NCBI GenBank assembly: GCA_012730045.1
Contig: JAAYBR010000081.1
Location: 1-43,974, forward strand
Reading direction: 5' to 3'
DNA from: Candidatus Hydrogenedentota bacterium
GTDB lineage: Bacteria; Hydrogenedentota; Hydrogenedentia; Hydrogenedentales; CAITNO01
DNA: 43,974 nucleotides
The notes under the pieces are model-generated. The model saw only the letters and a list, made by a program, of their open reading frames with translations, was not told the DNA's origin and made no database searches. Every line of letters begins with the position of its first letter. Position 1 is the first letter of the stretch. Both the position numbers and the translations under genes were made by a program. Of this stretch, positions 1 through 9,499 are shown in pieces.

Positions 1-1
1 G

Positions 2-340
2 CAGCCCCCCGCCGCAGAGCCGCACCCCGCGCAGGCCCCCGCCGCAGAGCCGCCCCCCGCGCAGGCCCCCGGCGCACCGCGCTCCGCCGCCCGGGGGAGC
101 GCGTCCATACCGTCCATACCGTCCATACCGTCCATATCGTCCATCCCGTCCATCCCCCCCATCCCCCCCACCCCCCCGCGCTACCCCGAGGTCTCCGCCA
201 ATGCGGCGCTGGTCCTGATCGGGGTGGCCTGCGCCCTCCTGGACCGCCAGCTCTCGGCGCAGGCCGACGCCTTCGGGGAGGAGGGGGGCTTCACGGAGCG
301 CCTGTACACCCACCGTCAACGCCGGAGACGCGACGCATGA
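2..340 (+). CDS. Four-helix-bundle suffix-domain protein, C-terminal part (5' end outside window)
   Basis: The frame is open from the left edge to a TGA at 338-340. The last 50 or so residues ([20 protein letters not shown], then LLDRQL and [11 protein letters not shown]) resemble the C-terminal suffix domain found on four-helix-bundle (S23-like) proteins, which often sit inside type I restriction-modification loci. I recognise the family from this pattern; the helical bundle itself is off the edge. Before the suffix lies a low-complexity linker rich in Pro, Ala and Gln, followed by a Ser-Ile-Pro repeat encoded by six 9-base units at 103-156. The stop codon overlaps the hsdR start as ATGA, so the two are probably translationally coupled. 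Its role in restriction-modification is not established. Confidence 0.7.
   Translation, partial: QPPAAEPHPAQAPAAEPPPAQAPGAPRSAARGSASIPSIPSIPSISSIPSIPPIPPTPPRYPEVSANAALVLIGVACALLDRQLSAQADAFGEEGGFTERLYTHRQRRRRDA
103..156 (+). repeat. In-frame array of six GTCCAT-N3 nonamers
   Basis: Six copies of GTCCAT plus three bases follow one another with an exact period of 9 (starts at 103, 112, 121, 130, 139 and 148), then decay into a C-rich tract. In the frame of the overlapping gene they encode Ser-Ile-Pro or Ser-Ile-Ser units. The same core forms inverted intergenic arrays at 14601-14681 and 18387-18477. Confidence 0.85.
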
Positions 341-3300
341 CCGCCTCTTTTTCGGAATCTGTCGTGGAGGACGCCGCCCTCTCCTGGCTCGGCGCCGCCG
401 GGTGGCGCGTGGCGCACGGTCCGGACATCGCGCCGGACTCGGCGGGCGCGGAGCGCGCGCACTACGGCCAGGTGGTCCTGGAACGGCGGCTGCGCGCCGC
501 GCTGGCGCGTCTCAACCCGGCGCTCCCCCCGGAGGCCCTGGACGACGCCTTCCGCAAACTAATGCACCCCGAGGGGCCGACGCTGGAGACGCGCAACCGC
601 GCGCTGCACCGCCTGCTGGTGGACGGGGTGACGGTGGAGTTCCGCCGCGCGGACGGGTCCATCGGCGGTGCGCAGGCGCGGGTGATGGATTTCGACACCC
701 CGGACACCAATGACTGGCTGGCGGTCAACCAGTTCACGGTGGTGGAGAACAAGCACACCCGCCGCCCGGACGTGGTACTGTTCGTCAACGGGCTGCCACT
801 GGTGCTGGTGGAGCTGAAGAACGCGGCGGACGAGAACGCGACCCTCTGGTCGGCCTTTCACCAGTTGCAGACGTACAAGTCGGAGCTGCCGGCGCTGTTC
901 GCGTACAACGCGCTGCTGGTGATCTCGGACGGGCTGGCGGCGCGGGTCGGCACGCTCACGGCGGGGCGGGAGTGGTTTAAGCCGTGGCGCACGGTCCACG
1001 GGGAGGCGCTTGCCCCGCCCTCCATGCCGGAACTGGAGGTCTTGGTCGGGGGTGTCTTCGACAAACGCCGCTTGCTCACCCTGATCGGCCATTTCCTGGT
1101 CTTCGAGGACGACGGCGGCGGCAACCTGGTGAAGAAGATGGCGGGCTACCACCAGTTCCACGCGGTGAACACGGCGCTGGCGGAGACGCTGCGGGCGGCG
1201 CGGACGCATGCGGGGGAGACCCAGGGCCGCTATGAGTCCGGAAGGCAGCCCGGCGGCGAGCCGGGCGACCGCCGCGTCGGGGTGGTGTGGCACACACAGG
1301 GTTCGGGCAAGAGCCTGTCCATGGCGTTCTACGCGGGGCGGGTGATCCGCGAGCCCGCCATGGAGAACCCGACGGTGGTGGTGCTGACGGACCGGAACGA
1401 CCTGGACGACCAGCTTTTCGGCACCTTTTCGCGGTGCGCGGACCTGCTACGCCAGCCGCCCGCGCAGGCGGAGAACCGGGCCGACCTGCGCGCGAAACTG
1501 TCGGTCGAGGCGGGCGGCGTGGTGTTCACGACGATCCAGAAGTTTATGCCGGAGGAGAAGGGGGACCGGCACCCGGTGCTGTCAAACCGACGCAACATCG
1601 TGGTGATCGCCGACGAGGCGCACCGGAGCCAGTACGACTTCATTGACGGGTTTGCCCGGCACATGCGGGACGCCCTGCCGGGCGCGTCCTTCATCGGGTT
1701 CACGGGGACCCCCATCGAGCTGGTGGACGCGAACACGCGGGCCGTGTTCGGCGACTACATCAGCGTGTACGACATCCAGCGGGCGGTGGAGGACCGGGCG
1801 ACGGTGCCGATCTACTACGAGAGCCGCCTGGCAAAGCTGCAGTTGAGCGAGGCGGAGAAGCCCACCATAGACCCCGATTTCGAGGAGGTGACGGAGGGCG
1901 AGGAGGAGGCGCGCAAGGAGAGGCTGAAGAGCCGGTGGGCGCAGCTGGAGGCGGTGGTGGGCGCGGAGAACCGGCTGAGGCTGCTGGCGAGGGACATTGT
2001 GGAGCACTTCGAGAAGCGGCTGGAGGCGATGGACGGCAAGGCGATGGTCGTGTGCATGAGCCGCCGGATCTGCGTGGAGCTCTACCGGGAAATCTCGGCG
2101 CTGCGCCCGGACTGGGCGCACGGGGACGACGACAAGGGGTGCCTCAAGGTGGTGATGACGGGGTCGGCGTCCGACGGCCCGGAGTGGCAGGAGCACATCC
2201 GCAACAAGCCCCGCCGCGAGGCGCTGGCCGCGCGGTTCCGCGACGCCGGCGACCCCTTCCGGATCGTGCTGGTGCGCGACATGTGGCTGACCGGGTTCGA
2301 CGCGCCCAGCCTGCACACCATGTACCTGGACAAGCCGATGCGCGGCCACGGCCTCATGCAGGCCATCGCGCGGGTGAACCGGGTGTTCCGCGACAAGCCC
2401 GGCGGGCTGGTGGTGGACTATCTCGGCCTGGCGCAGGAGCTGAAGGAGGCGCTCGCCACCTACACGGCGAGCGGCGGCACCGGCCGGACGGCCATAGACC
2501 AGAACGAGGCCGTCGCGCTGATGCTGCAAAAATACGAGGTGTGCTGCGGCCTGTTCCACGGGTTCTCCTGGGAGCCGTGGACGACCGGCGCCGCGGCGGA
2601 CCGGCTCGGCCTGCTGCCGGCGGCGCAGGAGCACATCGTGGCGCAGGAGGACGGCAAGAACCGTCTCTTCGGCGCGGTGCGGGAACTGTCGCAGGCCTTC
2701 GCGCTCTCCGTGCCGCACGAAGAGGCGCTGCGCATCCGCGACGACGTCGCCTTCTTTCAGGCCGTGCGCGCGGCCCTCGCCAAACGCGCGGAGGGCGGGC
2801 CGAAGTCCGACGAGGAGCTGGACCACGCCGTGCGCCAGATTGTGTCGCGGGCGGTCTCTTCAGACGGGGTGATTGACATCTTCGAGGCGGCGGGGCTCAG
2901 GAAGCCCGACATCTCGATCCTGTCCGACGAGTTCCTGGCCGAAGTGCGCAACATGCCCCAGCGCAACCTGGCCGTCGAGCTGCTGCGCAAGCTGCTGACC
3001 GGCGAAATCAGGACGCGGCAAAAGAAGAACGTCGTGCAGGCGCGGTCGTTCCTGGAAATGCTGGAAAGCGCCCTGCGGAAGTACCAGAACCGCGCCGTTG
3101 AGGCGGCCCAGGTGATCGAGGAGCTGATCGCGCTGGCGAAACACATCCGCGAGGCCGCCGCGCGGGGGGAGGCGCTTGGGTTGACGGAGGACGAGGTCGC
3201 CTTCTACGACGCGCTGGAGACCAGTGACAGCGCCGTGAAGGTGCTGGGCGACGACACGCTGCGGGCCATCGCGCGGGAGCTGGTCGCCACGGTGCGCCGG

Positions 3301-3462
3301 AATGTGACCATAGACTGGACCCTGCGCGAGGCTGTGCGCGCGCAGCTGCGCGTGCTCGTGAAGCGCATCCTGCGCAAACACGGCTACCCGCCGGACAAGC
3401 AGGAAAAGGCGACCCAGACCGTGCTGGAACAGGCCGCGCTGCTGTGCGCGGAGTGGGCATAG
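337..3462 (+). CDS. hsdR: Type I restriction endonuclease R subunit (HsdR)
   Basis: This is the ATP-dependent translocase and nuclease subunit of a type I restriction enzyme, which cuts DNA after translocating it past an unmethylated recognition site. The 1041-residue length is normal. The N-terminal nuclease domain has Asp at about 145 and the ELK motif at about 159-161, a PD-(D/E)xK site. The SF2 motor shows GSGKS at about 322-326 (Walker A), DEAH at about 426-429, GFTGTP, and the late motif [19 protein letters not shown] followed by [10 protein letters not shown]. The start ATG overlaps the preceding stop. HsdM and HsdS are not in the window and would be expected to the left. All visible key motifs are intact, so the subunit looks functional. 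The stop lies 7 bases from the convergent lipoprotein stop. Confidence 0.95.
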   Translation: MTASFSESVVEDAALSWLGAAGWRVAHGPDIAPDSAGAERAHYGQVVLERRLRAALARLNPALPPEALDDAFRKLMHPEGPTLETRNRALHRLLVDGVTVEFRRADGSIGGAQARVMDFDTPDTNDWLAVNQFTVVENKHTRRPDVVLFVNGLPLVLVELKNAADENATLWSAFHQLQTYKSELPALFAYNALLVISDGLAARVGTLTAGREWFKPWRTVHGEALAPPSMPELEVLVGGVFDKRRLLTLIGHFLVFEDDGGGNLVKKMAGYHQFHAVNTALAETLRAARTHAGETQGRYESGRQPGGEPGDRRVGVVWHTQGSGKSLSMAFYAGRVIREPAMENPTVVVLTDRNDLDDQLFGTFSRCADLLRQPPAQAENRADLRAKLSVEAGGVVFTTIQKFMPEEKGDRHPVLSNRRNIVVIADEAHRSQYDFIDGFARHMRDALPGASFIGFTGTPIELVDANTRAVFGDYISVYDIQRAVEDRATVPIYYESRLAKLQLSEAEKPTIDPDFEEVTEGEEEARKERLKSRWAQLEAVVGAENRLRLLARDIVEHFEKRLEAMDGKAMVVCMSRRICVELYREISALRPDWAHGDDDKGCLKVVMTGSASDGPEWQEHIRNKPRREALAARFRDAGDPFRIVLVRDMWLTGFDAPSLHTMYLDKPMRGHGLMQAIARVNRVFRDKPGGLVVDYLGLAQELKEALATYTASGGTGRTAIDQNEAVALMLQKYEVCCGLFHGFSWEPWTTGAAADRLGLLPAAQEHIVAQEDGKNRLFGAVRELSQAFALSVPHEEALRIRDDVAFFQAVRAALAKRAEGGPKSDEELDHAVRQIVSRAVSSDGVIDIFEAAGLRKPDISILSDEFLAEVRNMPQRNLAVELLRKLLTGEIRTRQKKNVVQARSFLEMLESALRKYQNRAVEAAQVIEELIALAKHIREAAARGEALGLTEDEVAFYDALETSDSAVKVLGDDTLRAIARELVATVRRNVTIDWTLREAVRAQLRVLVKRILRKHGYPPDKQEKATQTVLEQAALLCAEWA

Positions 3463-3469
3463 CGCCCGC

Positions 3470-4873
3470 CTACTGGGCGGGGGCGTCCTGGGCGCAGCGG
3501 AAGCCGTAGTCCTCGCGGGTGGCGTCCATGCGGTCGAAGTGGCGGGAGGCGCAGCGCGCCTCAAACTTGCCGGTGAGGTAGGATCCGCCGCGGAGCACGC
3601 GGAAGATCTGGCCGTAGTCCTTGGTCACATCCTGGTTGCCGGGGTAGGCGTCGTACCAGTTGGACACCCACTCGTAGGCGTTGCCGGCCATGTCCACGCA
3701 CCGGTACGGGGAGGTGCCGTTGAAGTACAGGCCCACGCGGACACGGCGGGCGTTGCCGGCCTCTTTCGTGTTGGCCATGCCCTCCTCGAAGGTCCAGCCC
3801 CAGGGGTACTCCCGCCCGTCGCTGCTCCGGGCGGCCTTTTCCCACTCCTCCTCCGTGGGCAGGCGCTTGCCGACAAGGGAGGCGTAGCGCATGGCCTGGG
3901 ACCAGGAGACGCCCGTGGCGGGCCAGTTCTCCTGACCCTCGGGGAAGCTGTGTTCCGGAAAGACCGCCTTGTAGTCCTGGTTCGTCACCTCAAACTTGTC
4001 CATGTAGTAGGGCTTGAGGCTCACCACCCGCTTCGGGCGCTCGTCGGGCGCGCGGTCCTCGTTGCCCATGGTGAAGTCGCCCCCGGAGATCAGCACCATG
4101 CCCGGCGGCACCGCGCCCGGGCTCATCTGGAGCTGCACGGTCTCGGTGGCGTTCGCCGCCAGCGTGACAATTTTTTCCTCCTGGACAAAGCCCGGCGTGT
4201 GCACGCTCACGAGGTAGCTGCCGGGGAACAGGGTGAACCGCGAGGGCGTGGTCTGCGCCTGCGCCACGTTGTTGATCCAGATCTTCGCGCCCGTGGGCCG
4301 CGAGAACACCTCCATCTGCGCCTCCATGGGCTTCAGCTCGTGCTTGAACTCGAGCTTGAAGTTCTCCTCGATGGTGAAGGCGTTGGTGATGGGGTAGTAG
4401 TTCTCCAGACGCAACTCGTAGGAGTAGTCGCCCACCTGAAGCGGATACCCAAACACGGGGGTGGAACCGACCTTTTCCCCGTCCACATAGATGTCCGCGC
4501 CGATGGGTTTGGACTCCACCGAGACGGTCCCCATCAGGGGCTCCATGGCGATGGTGAAGGTCTCCTCGGGCTCCCCCTTCACCACAATGTCGTGGAAGGT
4601 GCGCTTGTAGCGGTCCAGGGTCAGCAGCACCTCGTACTTCCCCGCCGGAAGCCCCTCCACGGTCACCGGCGCGGTGCCCCGGTCCTCCCCGGCGACCAGC
4701 ACGGCGGCCCCGGCGTCGGGCGCGCTCTCAATGATGATCCGGGTGGCCGGCTTGGGCGGCTCTTTGGGGCCGCATCCGGCCAGAAAAAGCACGGCGCACA
4801 GGGCGACACCCCACCCGCTGCGCCCCAAGCCTCCTCTGCGTGCGCCCCCCACCTCAGGAAGTCTCTTCCCCAT
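3470..4873 (-). CDS. Lipoprotein with PEGA repeats and an FGE-sulfatase (SUMF1-type) domain
   Basis: The 467-residue product starts with a basic stretch, a hydrophobic core and the lipobox LAGC near residue 34, so it should be lipid-anchored outside the inner membrane. Residues from about 45 to 250 form about three PEGA-type beta repeats (for example PIGADIYVDGEKVGSTPVFG and PTGAKIWINNVAQ). The C-terminal half is a formylglycine-generating-enzyme-like domain: GMVLISGGDFTMG, FEVTNQDY, GKRLPTEEEWEKAAR, GNAYEWVSNWYDAYP, RVLRGGSY and a final YGFRCA. In true FGE the segment after RGGS carries a catalytic Cys pair; here it reads RGGSYLTGKFEARCASR and the pair is missing. A binding or structural role is therefore more likely than sulfatase maturation. 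An AGAGG Shine-Dalgarno lies about 10 bases before the ATG, and an extended -10 lies upstream at 4962-4970. Confidence 0.85.
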   Translation of the reverse strand: MGKRLPEVGGARRGGLGRSGWGVALCAVLFLAGCGPKEPPKPATRIIIESAPDAGAAVLVAGEDRGTAPVTVEGLPAGKYEVLLTLDRYKRTFHDIVVKGEPEETFTIAMEPLMGTVSVESKPIGADIYVDGEKVGSTPVFGYPLQVGDYSYELRLENYYPITNAFTIEENFKLEFKHELKPMEAQMEVFSRPTGAKIWINNVAQAQTTPSRFTLFPGSYLVSVHTPGFVQEEKIVTLAANATETVQLQMSPGAVPPGMVLISGGDFTMGNEDRAPDERPKRVVSLKPYYMDKFEVTNQDYKAVFPEHSFPEGQENWPATGVSWSQAMRYASLVGKRLPTEEEWEKAARSSDGREYPWGWTFEEGMANTKEAGNARRVRVGLYFNGTSPYRCVDMAGNAYEWVSNWYDAYPGNQDVTKDYGQIFRVLRGGSYLTGKFEARCASRHFDRMDATREDYGFRCAQDAPAQ

Positions 4874-4961
4874 GGCGGATGAATCCTCTCAACCGGCACA
4901 AGCAGAAATATGATGACTGCGAAACAGAGAAAAAAGTGCGGCAACCCGCGACCTTGTTCAC

Positions 4962-4970
4962 AGTATACCA
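4962..4970 (-). promoter_or_regulatory. Probable extended -10 promoter of the PEGA/FGE lipoprotein gene
   Basis: Read on the minus strand, the bases are TGGTATACT, an extended -10 (TGN plus TATACT). It lies about 90 bases upstream of the lipoprotein start. There is no clear -35 at 17 bases, which the TG extension can tolerate. The rest of the 284-base divergent gap (4874-5157) is comparatively AT-rich, and I see no other element in it. Confidence 0.45.
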
Positions 4971-5157
4971 TCCTTTAACGCGATTCGCATTATGTTTCTT
5001 CCTCTTCCGCGCCGCGGCATTGGTGGTGCCAATGTTCCGCCCGGACGCAACCTCGCGCCCCTGGGCATGGTCTAACCTCCGGCAGTTTCGGGACCCGACG
5101 GGTCCGCGCGCCAGAAACAACCGTGCCCGCGGGCACACACGGAGAGGGACGGCGGCA

Positions 5158-7524
5158 ATGTCAAACACAGCGGGGCGGTGGGCGGTCCTTTCCCTGGCGG
5201 GCGTCCTTTTGGTGGTCCTGCTCTCCTGGTGGATGTCCCTGGCGCCGTCCGCCCTGCCGGAAACCGCCCCCCCCGAGGCCTTTTCAGCCCACCGGGCCAT
5301 CAAGCACATTGAGGCCACCTGCCAGGTGCCGCATCCGGCGGGCTCCAAGGCCAACGACGGGGTCTGCGCCTACATCCAGGAGCAGCTCGCCGCGATGGGG
5401 GTGGAAACCGTCCTGATTGACGGCCCCGCGGGCGGCCGGCACGGGCAGTCGCTCACCTGGGAGCGCGCGGTGCTGGGGCGGGTCCGGGGCACCGCGCCGA
5501 CCAAGGCCATCGCCGTGGACGCGCATTTCGACTCTGTGCCCTATGGCCCCGGCGCGGCGGACGACACGTCCGGCATCGCCGCCATGCTGGAGACGGCGCG
5601 CGCGCTGAAGGCGGGGCAGCCCCTCAAGAACGACGTCATTTTCTGCTTCGCCGACCAGGAGGAGTTCGGCGGCGACGGCGCCCGGGCCTTCATCGGGCAT
5701 CCGTGGTTTGAGGAGGTGGGGCTGGTGCTGGGGCTGGAGACGCGCGGTGTCAAGGGGCCGGGGCTCATGTTTGAGAGCACCCGGGAGAACGGGTGGATCA
5801 TCCGGGAACTGGCGAAGGCGGACGTTTCCCCCCGGACGAACTCCATGATGACGGATTTCTACCGGCGCATGCCCTTCGGCAGCAATTTTGACCAGTACAA
5901 GAGGCACCGGCCCGGCTTCAATGTGGCGTACATTGACGGGTTCGCCTATTACCACATCTCGCTCGACAGCCCGGAAAACGTGAGCCTGAACAGCCTCCAG
6001 CACCACGGCGCCTACATTCTGGGCATCGCGCGGCATTTCGGCAACCTGCCGCTGGACGGCGACCTGAGCGCGCCCGACGCCGCCTATTTCAACCTGCTGG
6101 GGGACTGGATGGCCGTGTATCCCCTGGCCTGGAACCGCCCGCTGGTCCTGCTGGCGACGGCGCTCTTCCTCGCGGCGCTGGTGTTCGGGCTGGCCGTGCG
6201 GGGCGTCCGGTTCGCGGGGCTGCTGGGCGGGTTCATGGCCGCCGCGGGCACCCTCGTGCTGGCCATGGCGCTGTGGGCGCCCGGCGCGGCGCTGGCCTTC
6301 CTGCGCTTCAAGGAGATGGCCCTCTACTCCAACAACGCCTACTGCCTGGCCTTCGCGCTGCTGGCCTTCGCCGCCCTGGCGGCGGCGGCGGCCACGCTCT
6401 GCCGCGCCCTGCGCCCGGCGGAGATGGTGGGCGGCCTCATGCTGCTCTGGACGGCCGTTCTCTGGGGCATGCACCTCTACGTGCCCGGCGGGGTCTACGC
6501 CCCCGTGTGGGTGCTGGTCTTCGGCGCGCTCCAGGTGGCCGTGCTCGCCTGGGCCGGCCGCGGCGGCCGCGAATGCGCCCCCGGCGCGCTGGCCGGGGCG
6601 GCGGCGCTCACCGTGCCGTCCGTGCTCATCGTCTTCCCCATGATCCCCATCATCGGCTACGCCCTCACGGCCATGGGCGCCTTCAGCGTGGCGGCCCTGC
6701 TCATCCTGATCTTCTTCCAGCACACGCCGCTGCTCGCCGCCACCGGGGACCGGTTCCGCCGGTGGGCGCCGGGCGCGCTGGTCCTCGCCGGGCTGCTGGT
6801 CTACGGCTTCGCCTTCTACACGAACCTGCCCGGCCCCCGCACCCCCAAGCTGAACTTCCTCTCCTACCTCGTGAACTTCGACAAGGGCGAGGCCTGGTGG
6901 GTCAGCGCGGACCCGGAGCCCGACGAGTGGACCTCCCAGTTCTTCGCCCCCGGCACCTCCCGAGCGCGCATCGGCGAGATCATGCCCGGCAACGAGCGCG
7001 AGTACCTCAAGGCCCCCGCGCCCCTGGACCCGCTCGGCCCGCCGCGCGTCGAGGTGTCGTCCGACCGCGTTGAAAACGGCCGCCGCATCGTCGAGGGGCG
7101 CCTCGTCTGCCCGCGCGACGGACAGCGCGTGACCGTGCGGGCGCTGTCGGCCACGCCGGTCCACGCCGCCACCGTGGCGGGTGTTGAACTCGGCACCGGC
7201 GCCCCCTTCTCCTTCCACCTGCGGATCATGGACAAGGCGGGGGTCGCCCTGCGGCTGGAGAGCGACCCCGGCGCGCCCATCGTGCTTGAGGTCCGCGAGG
7301 AGTCCTACGGCATCCCGTCCTTCCCCGAGGTCAAACCCCGCCCCGACTGGATGGCCACCGAGCCCAACCGCGTCATAGACCACCGCCGCCCCCTCCACAG
7401 CCACCACACCGTCACCCTCTGCACCATTGACTTGGGCACGGGGGCTCAACAGGCAGCCGAGTCGGATGAACAAAACTGGGACGAGGTTGAGACAACAGTG
7501 CTGGTCACTCCGCCCATCCTCTGA
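5158..7524 (+). CDS. Membrane-anchored M28-family zinc peptidase (ERMP1/Fxna-like)
   Basis: The 788-residue product has an N-terminal signal anchor (residues about 8-28), an M28 peptidase domain (about 45-300) and several hydrophobic helices from about 320 to 560, then a soluble tail. The M28 zinc and catalytic residues are recognisable: His in AHFDS at about 123, Asp in AADDTSG at about 135, Glu-Glu at 168-169 in DQEEFGG, Glu at 194 in LETRG, and a late His near 266. This layout matches the ERMP1/Fxna group of aminopeptidase-like proteins with a multi-helix C-terminal half. The chosen ATG has GGAGAGGGA upstream; a longer frame back to 4840 lacks a signal-like start. The last 30 or so residues come from lower-GC DNA at the edge of a repeat-rich gap and may not be native. 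Confidence 0.88.
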   Translation: MSNTAGRWAVLSLAGVLLVVLLSWWMSLAPSALPETAPPEAFSAHRAIKHIEATCQVPHPAGSKANDGVCAYIQEQLAAMGVETVLIDGPAGGRHGQSLTWERAVLGRVRGTAPTKAIAVDAHFDSVPYGPGAADDTSGIAAMLETARALKAGQPLKNDVIFCFADQEEFGGDGARAFIGHPWFEEVGLVLGLETRGVKGPGLMFESTRENGWIIRELAKADVSPRTNSMMTDFYRRMPFGSNFDQYKRHRPGFNVAYIDGFAYYHISLDSPENVSLNSLQHHGAYILGIARHFGNLPLDGDLSAPDAAYFNLLGDWMAVYPLAWNRPLVLLATALFLAALVFGLAVRGVRFAGLLGGFMAAAGTLVLAMALWAPGAALAFLRFKEMALYSNNAYCLAFALLAFAALAAAAATLCRALRPAEMVGGLMLLWTAVLWGMHLYVPGGVYAPVWVLVFGALQVAVLAWAGRGGRECAPGALAGAAALTVPSVLIVFPMIPIIGYALTAMGAFSVAALLILIFFQHTPLLAATGDRFRRWAPGALVLAGLLVYGFAFYTNLPGPRTPKLNFLSYLVNFDKGEAWWVSADPEPDEWTSQFFAPGTSRARIGEIMPGNEREYLKAPAPLDPLGPPRVEVSSDRVENGRRIVEGRLVCPRDGQRVTVRALSATPVHAATVAGVELGTGAPFSFHLRIMDKAGVALRLESDPGAPIVLEVREESYGIPSFPEVKPRPDWMATEPNRVIDHRRPLHSHHTVTLCTIDLGTGAQQAAESDEQNWDEVETTVLVTPPIL

Positions 7525-7590
7525 CCGGACGGCCCCATCCAGGGCAATCGCACTGAAATGTCCGGCAAGAAGGGACGAATGCCCCTTGTG

Positions 7591-7697
7591 CCCATGAGCT
7601 GGTGTTGTTTGTCCCAACGGCTGCCGTGTGGGTGCCGTGCTGAGGGATTCCTCGGGCTCACCTCGCATCCATGAGTTGGTTCTATTTGTCCCAACGG
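7591..7697. repeat. Two imperfect direct copies of a 30-base element
   Basis: The segments 7591-7620 and 7668-7697 share CCATGAG(C/T)TGGT followed by TTTGTCCCAACGG, and they start 77 bases apart. They lie in the 462-base gap between the M28 peptidase and purN. The sequence from 7440 to about 7800 differs in texture from the genes around it and looks like decayed repeat-element DNA. I see no gene in it. Confidence 0.6.
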
Positions 7698-7815
7698 GAC
7701 ATCCGAATATAGCCCAGGGCAGGCCGCCGCCCGAAGGGCCAGGCCTGCCCTGGGGAGGAGGCCCCCCCAAAAGACTTGCCCTGAAGGGGCAGCCGAAATT
7801 CCACGCACCTGAGAG

Positions 7816-7900
7816 AAGACGAGGCAGGCGGGACGCCTGCGGTACGGAAGGCACCCCGCCGGCCCTCTTCGTACCGCAGGCGTCCCGGCGGCCTTGTCTT
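7816..7900. repeat. Inverted repeat of the RRDACGTE type
   Basis: The arms 7816-7848 (containing CAGGCGGGACGCCTGCGGTA) and about 7867-7900 (containing TACCGCAGGCGTCCCGGC) are imperfect inverses. Each arm also contains its own small GGCGGGACGCC palindrome. Translated, they give the RRDACGTE and VPQAS peptides familiar from false genes in many genomes. A diverged relative lies at 12358-12460. Confidence 0.75.
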
Positions 7901-7929
7901 TGGGTGCCCGCCACAGGGGCGCGGCCTTC

Positions 7930-7938
7930 TGCTAGAAT
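7930..7938 (+). promoter_or_regulatory. Probable extended -10 of the purN promoter
   Basis: TGCTAGAAT is a good extended -10. It lies 48 bases before the purN ATG, leaving a leader of about 40 bases that includes a GGGGGAGAAG ribosome site. There is no recognisable -35. Confidence 0.5.
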
Positions 7939-7986
7939 AGGCGCTCCGGCGGCGGCGCGGGCCGCGGGCCGGGGGAGAAGTGAGCC

Positions 7987-8601
7987 ATGCCCTTGCGCGT
8001 TGTCGTCCTGCTGTCCGGAAGCGGCACCACCCTGCAAAACCTGATAGACCACATCGCCCGGGGCGCGCTCGACGCCCGGATCACCGGCGTGGTGTCGTCG
8101 CGGGCGGGGGCCTACGGCCTGGAGCGCGCGCGCCTCGCGGGCATCCCGGCGGCCACGGTGCCCCGGAAGGCCTACGCCGACGATCAGGCCTTCAACGCCG
8201 ACCTGTGGCGCGAGATCCGCGGCATGGGCGCGGACCTCGTGGTGCTCGCCGGGTTCATGTCCCTCATCACGGTGCCCGGGGACTTCCACAACCGCATCGT
8301 CAACGTGCACCCCGCGCTCATCCCCGCCTTCTGCGGCCACAGGATGTACGGCCACCACGTCCACGAGGCCGTGATCGCCTTCGGCGTCAAGGTCTCCGGC
8401 GCCACCGTCCACTTCGTGGACGACCAGTACGACCACGGCCCCATCATCCTGCAGAAGAGCGTGCCCGTCCTCGACGACGACACGCCGGACACCCTCGCCG
8501 ACCGCGTGCAGGCCGCCGAACGCGAAATCTACCCGCAGGCCCTCCAGCTCATCGCCGGGGGCAGGGTCACCGTCGAGGGCCGCCGCGTCCGCGTGCGATA
8601 G
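7987..8601 (+). CDS. purN: Phosphoribosylglycinamide formyltransferase
   Basis: This enzyme transfers a formyl group from 10-formyltetrahydrofolate to GAR, the third step of purine synthesis, in the cytosol. The 204-residue length is normal. The phosphate loop LLSGSGTTLQNL is at the N-terminus. The catalytic triad of the family is visible as Asn106 and His108 in NVHPALIPAF and Asp at about 146 in VHFVDDQYDHGPII. The segment AFCGHRMYGHHVHEAV departs from the E. coli form but keeps the fold pattern. The gene is not with other pur genes; it follows a repeat-rich gap and precedes an unrelated secreted protein. It has its own likely promoter at 7930 and a strong ribosome site. Confidence 0.95.
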   Translation: MPLRVVVLLSGSGTTLQNLIDHIARGALDARITGVVSSRAGAYGLERARLAGIPAATVPRKAYADDQAFNADLWREIRGMGADLVVLAGFMSLITVPGDFHNRIVNVHPALIPAFCGHRMYGHHVHEAVIAFGVKVSGATVHFVDDQYDHGPIILQKSVPVLDDDTPDTLADRVQAAEREIYPQALQLIAGGRVTVEGRRVRVR

Positions 8602-8678
8602 GCGCCGCCGACCCCGCAAAACGCGCGCCGCAAAAACCCAAGGCGCTATACTGTCCGCAGTCAAGGAGGCCGCTTGTC

Positions 8679-9494
8679 ATGCTGAAACGACTTTTCCGAT
8701 GGCTTCTGTTTCCGGCGGTGCTGCTGCTCGTGGTGCTGATGGGCGCGCTGCACGCGGTGAACCTGGGGTCCGTGTTTGAGTGGGGCAAGCCGCGCCCGGA
8801 GGGCAAGCCGACGCCGCGCCCGGAGGGCATGGGATGGGTGGACCTTTTGGACGCGGAGCACGCCCCGCTCTGGAAGAACCTGGACGATGACAGGAAGGTG
8901 TTTGAGATCGAGGCCGGCGTGCTGCACATCCTCGGCGAGTCGCTGCACCCGCTCCACTACGCCACGTACACGGGCGAGGAGTTTTCGGACTTCGACCTGC
9001 ATCTGGAGTTCAAGCTGTCCACGCCGCGCATCGCGCCCCTGGCGGCGCTGATGGTGAACCCGCAGATCATGTGCAACAGCGGCGTGTTCCTCCGCGCGCC
9101 CGTGGGCGACTCGCCCCTGCGCGGGTTTGAGATCCAGGTGCTGGGGGATTACGGCTGGCCCGCGACCAAGAACGGCACGGGCGCCATCTATGACGTGGTG
9201 AGCCCCATGTTCAACCTGGCCCGGCCCACCGGCGAGTGGAACAGCTACGACATCTCCCTGCGCGGCTCGGAGGTGACGGTGACGGTGAACGGGTGGAAGG
9301 TGATAGACACGGACTTCGCGCAGATGACGGAGCCCATCGGGAAGTTCAAGACGCCCTACGCCGAATTGCCCAAGGCCGGGCGCATCTCCCTGCAGGACCA
9401 CGGCGGCGAGCTGTGGTACCGCAACATCCTGATCCGCCGCGCGGAGGGCCCGGCCGCGACGGTCAAGCGCGCCATCACCAATCTTGTGAACTAG
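8679..9494 (+). CDS. 3-keto-disaccharide hydrolase / DUF1080-domain protein, membrane-anchored
   Basis: The 271-residue product begins with MLKRLFRWLLFPAVLLLVVL, an uncleaved anchor or signal peptide. It continues with a concanavalin-like beta-sandwich of the DUF1080 (3-keto-disaccharide hydrolase) type: GWVDLLDAEHAPLWKNL near residue 50, EFSDFDLHLEFKLS, NSGVFLRAPVGDSPLRGFEI, GEWNSYDISLRGSEVTVTVN and GRISLQDHGGELWYRNILIR at the end. Relatives hydrolyse 3-keto-glucosides or act as sugar-binding modules, and they are abundant in Planctomycetes-like genomes. The substrate is not determined here. AAGGAGG is 10 bases before the ATG. The gene is convergent with the SUI1 gene, and the gap between them carries an inverted nonamer array. 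Confidence 0.85.
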   Translation: MLKRLFRWLLFPAVLLLVVLMGALHAVNLGSVFEWGKPRPEGKPTPRPEGMGWVDLLDAEHAPLWKNLDDDRKVFEIEAGVLHILGESLHPLHYATYTGEEFSDFDLHLEFKLSTPRIAPLAALMVNPQIMCNSGVFLRAPVGDSPLRGFEIQVLGDYGWPATKNGTGAIYDVVSPMFNLARPTGEWNSYDISLRGSEVTVTVNGWKVIDTDFAQMTEPIGKFKTPYAELPKAGRISLQDHGGELWYRNILIRRAEGPAATVKRAITNLVN

Positions 9495-9499
9495 GGGCG

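Noticed and set aside
3470-4873. Active formylglycine-generating enzyme
   Set aside because: The catalytic Cys pair is absent after the RGGS motif and no sulfatase is nearby.
5284-8664. A 1126-codon open frame on the minus strand opposite the M28 peptidase and purN
   Set aside because: It is Arg/His/Gly-rich, has no recognisable domain and crosses two well-supported genes and a repeat gap. High GC leaves long antisense frames open.
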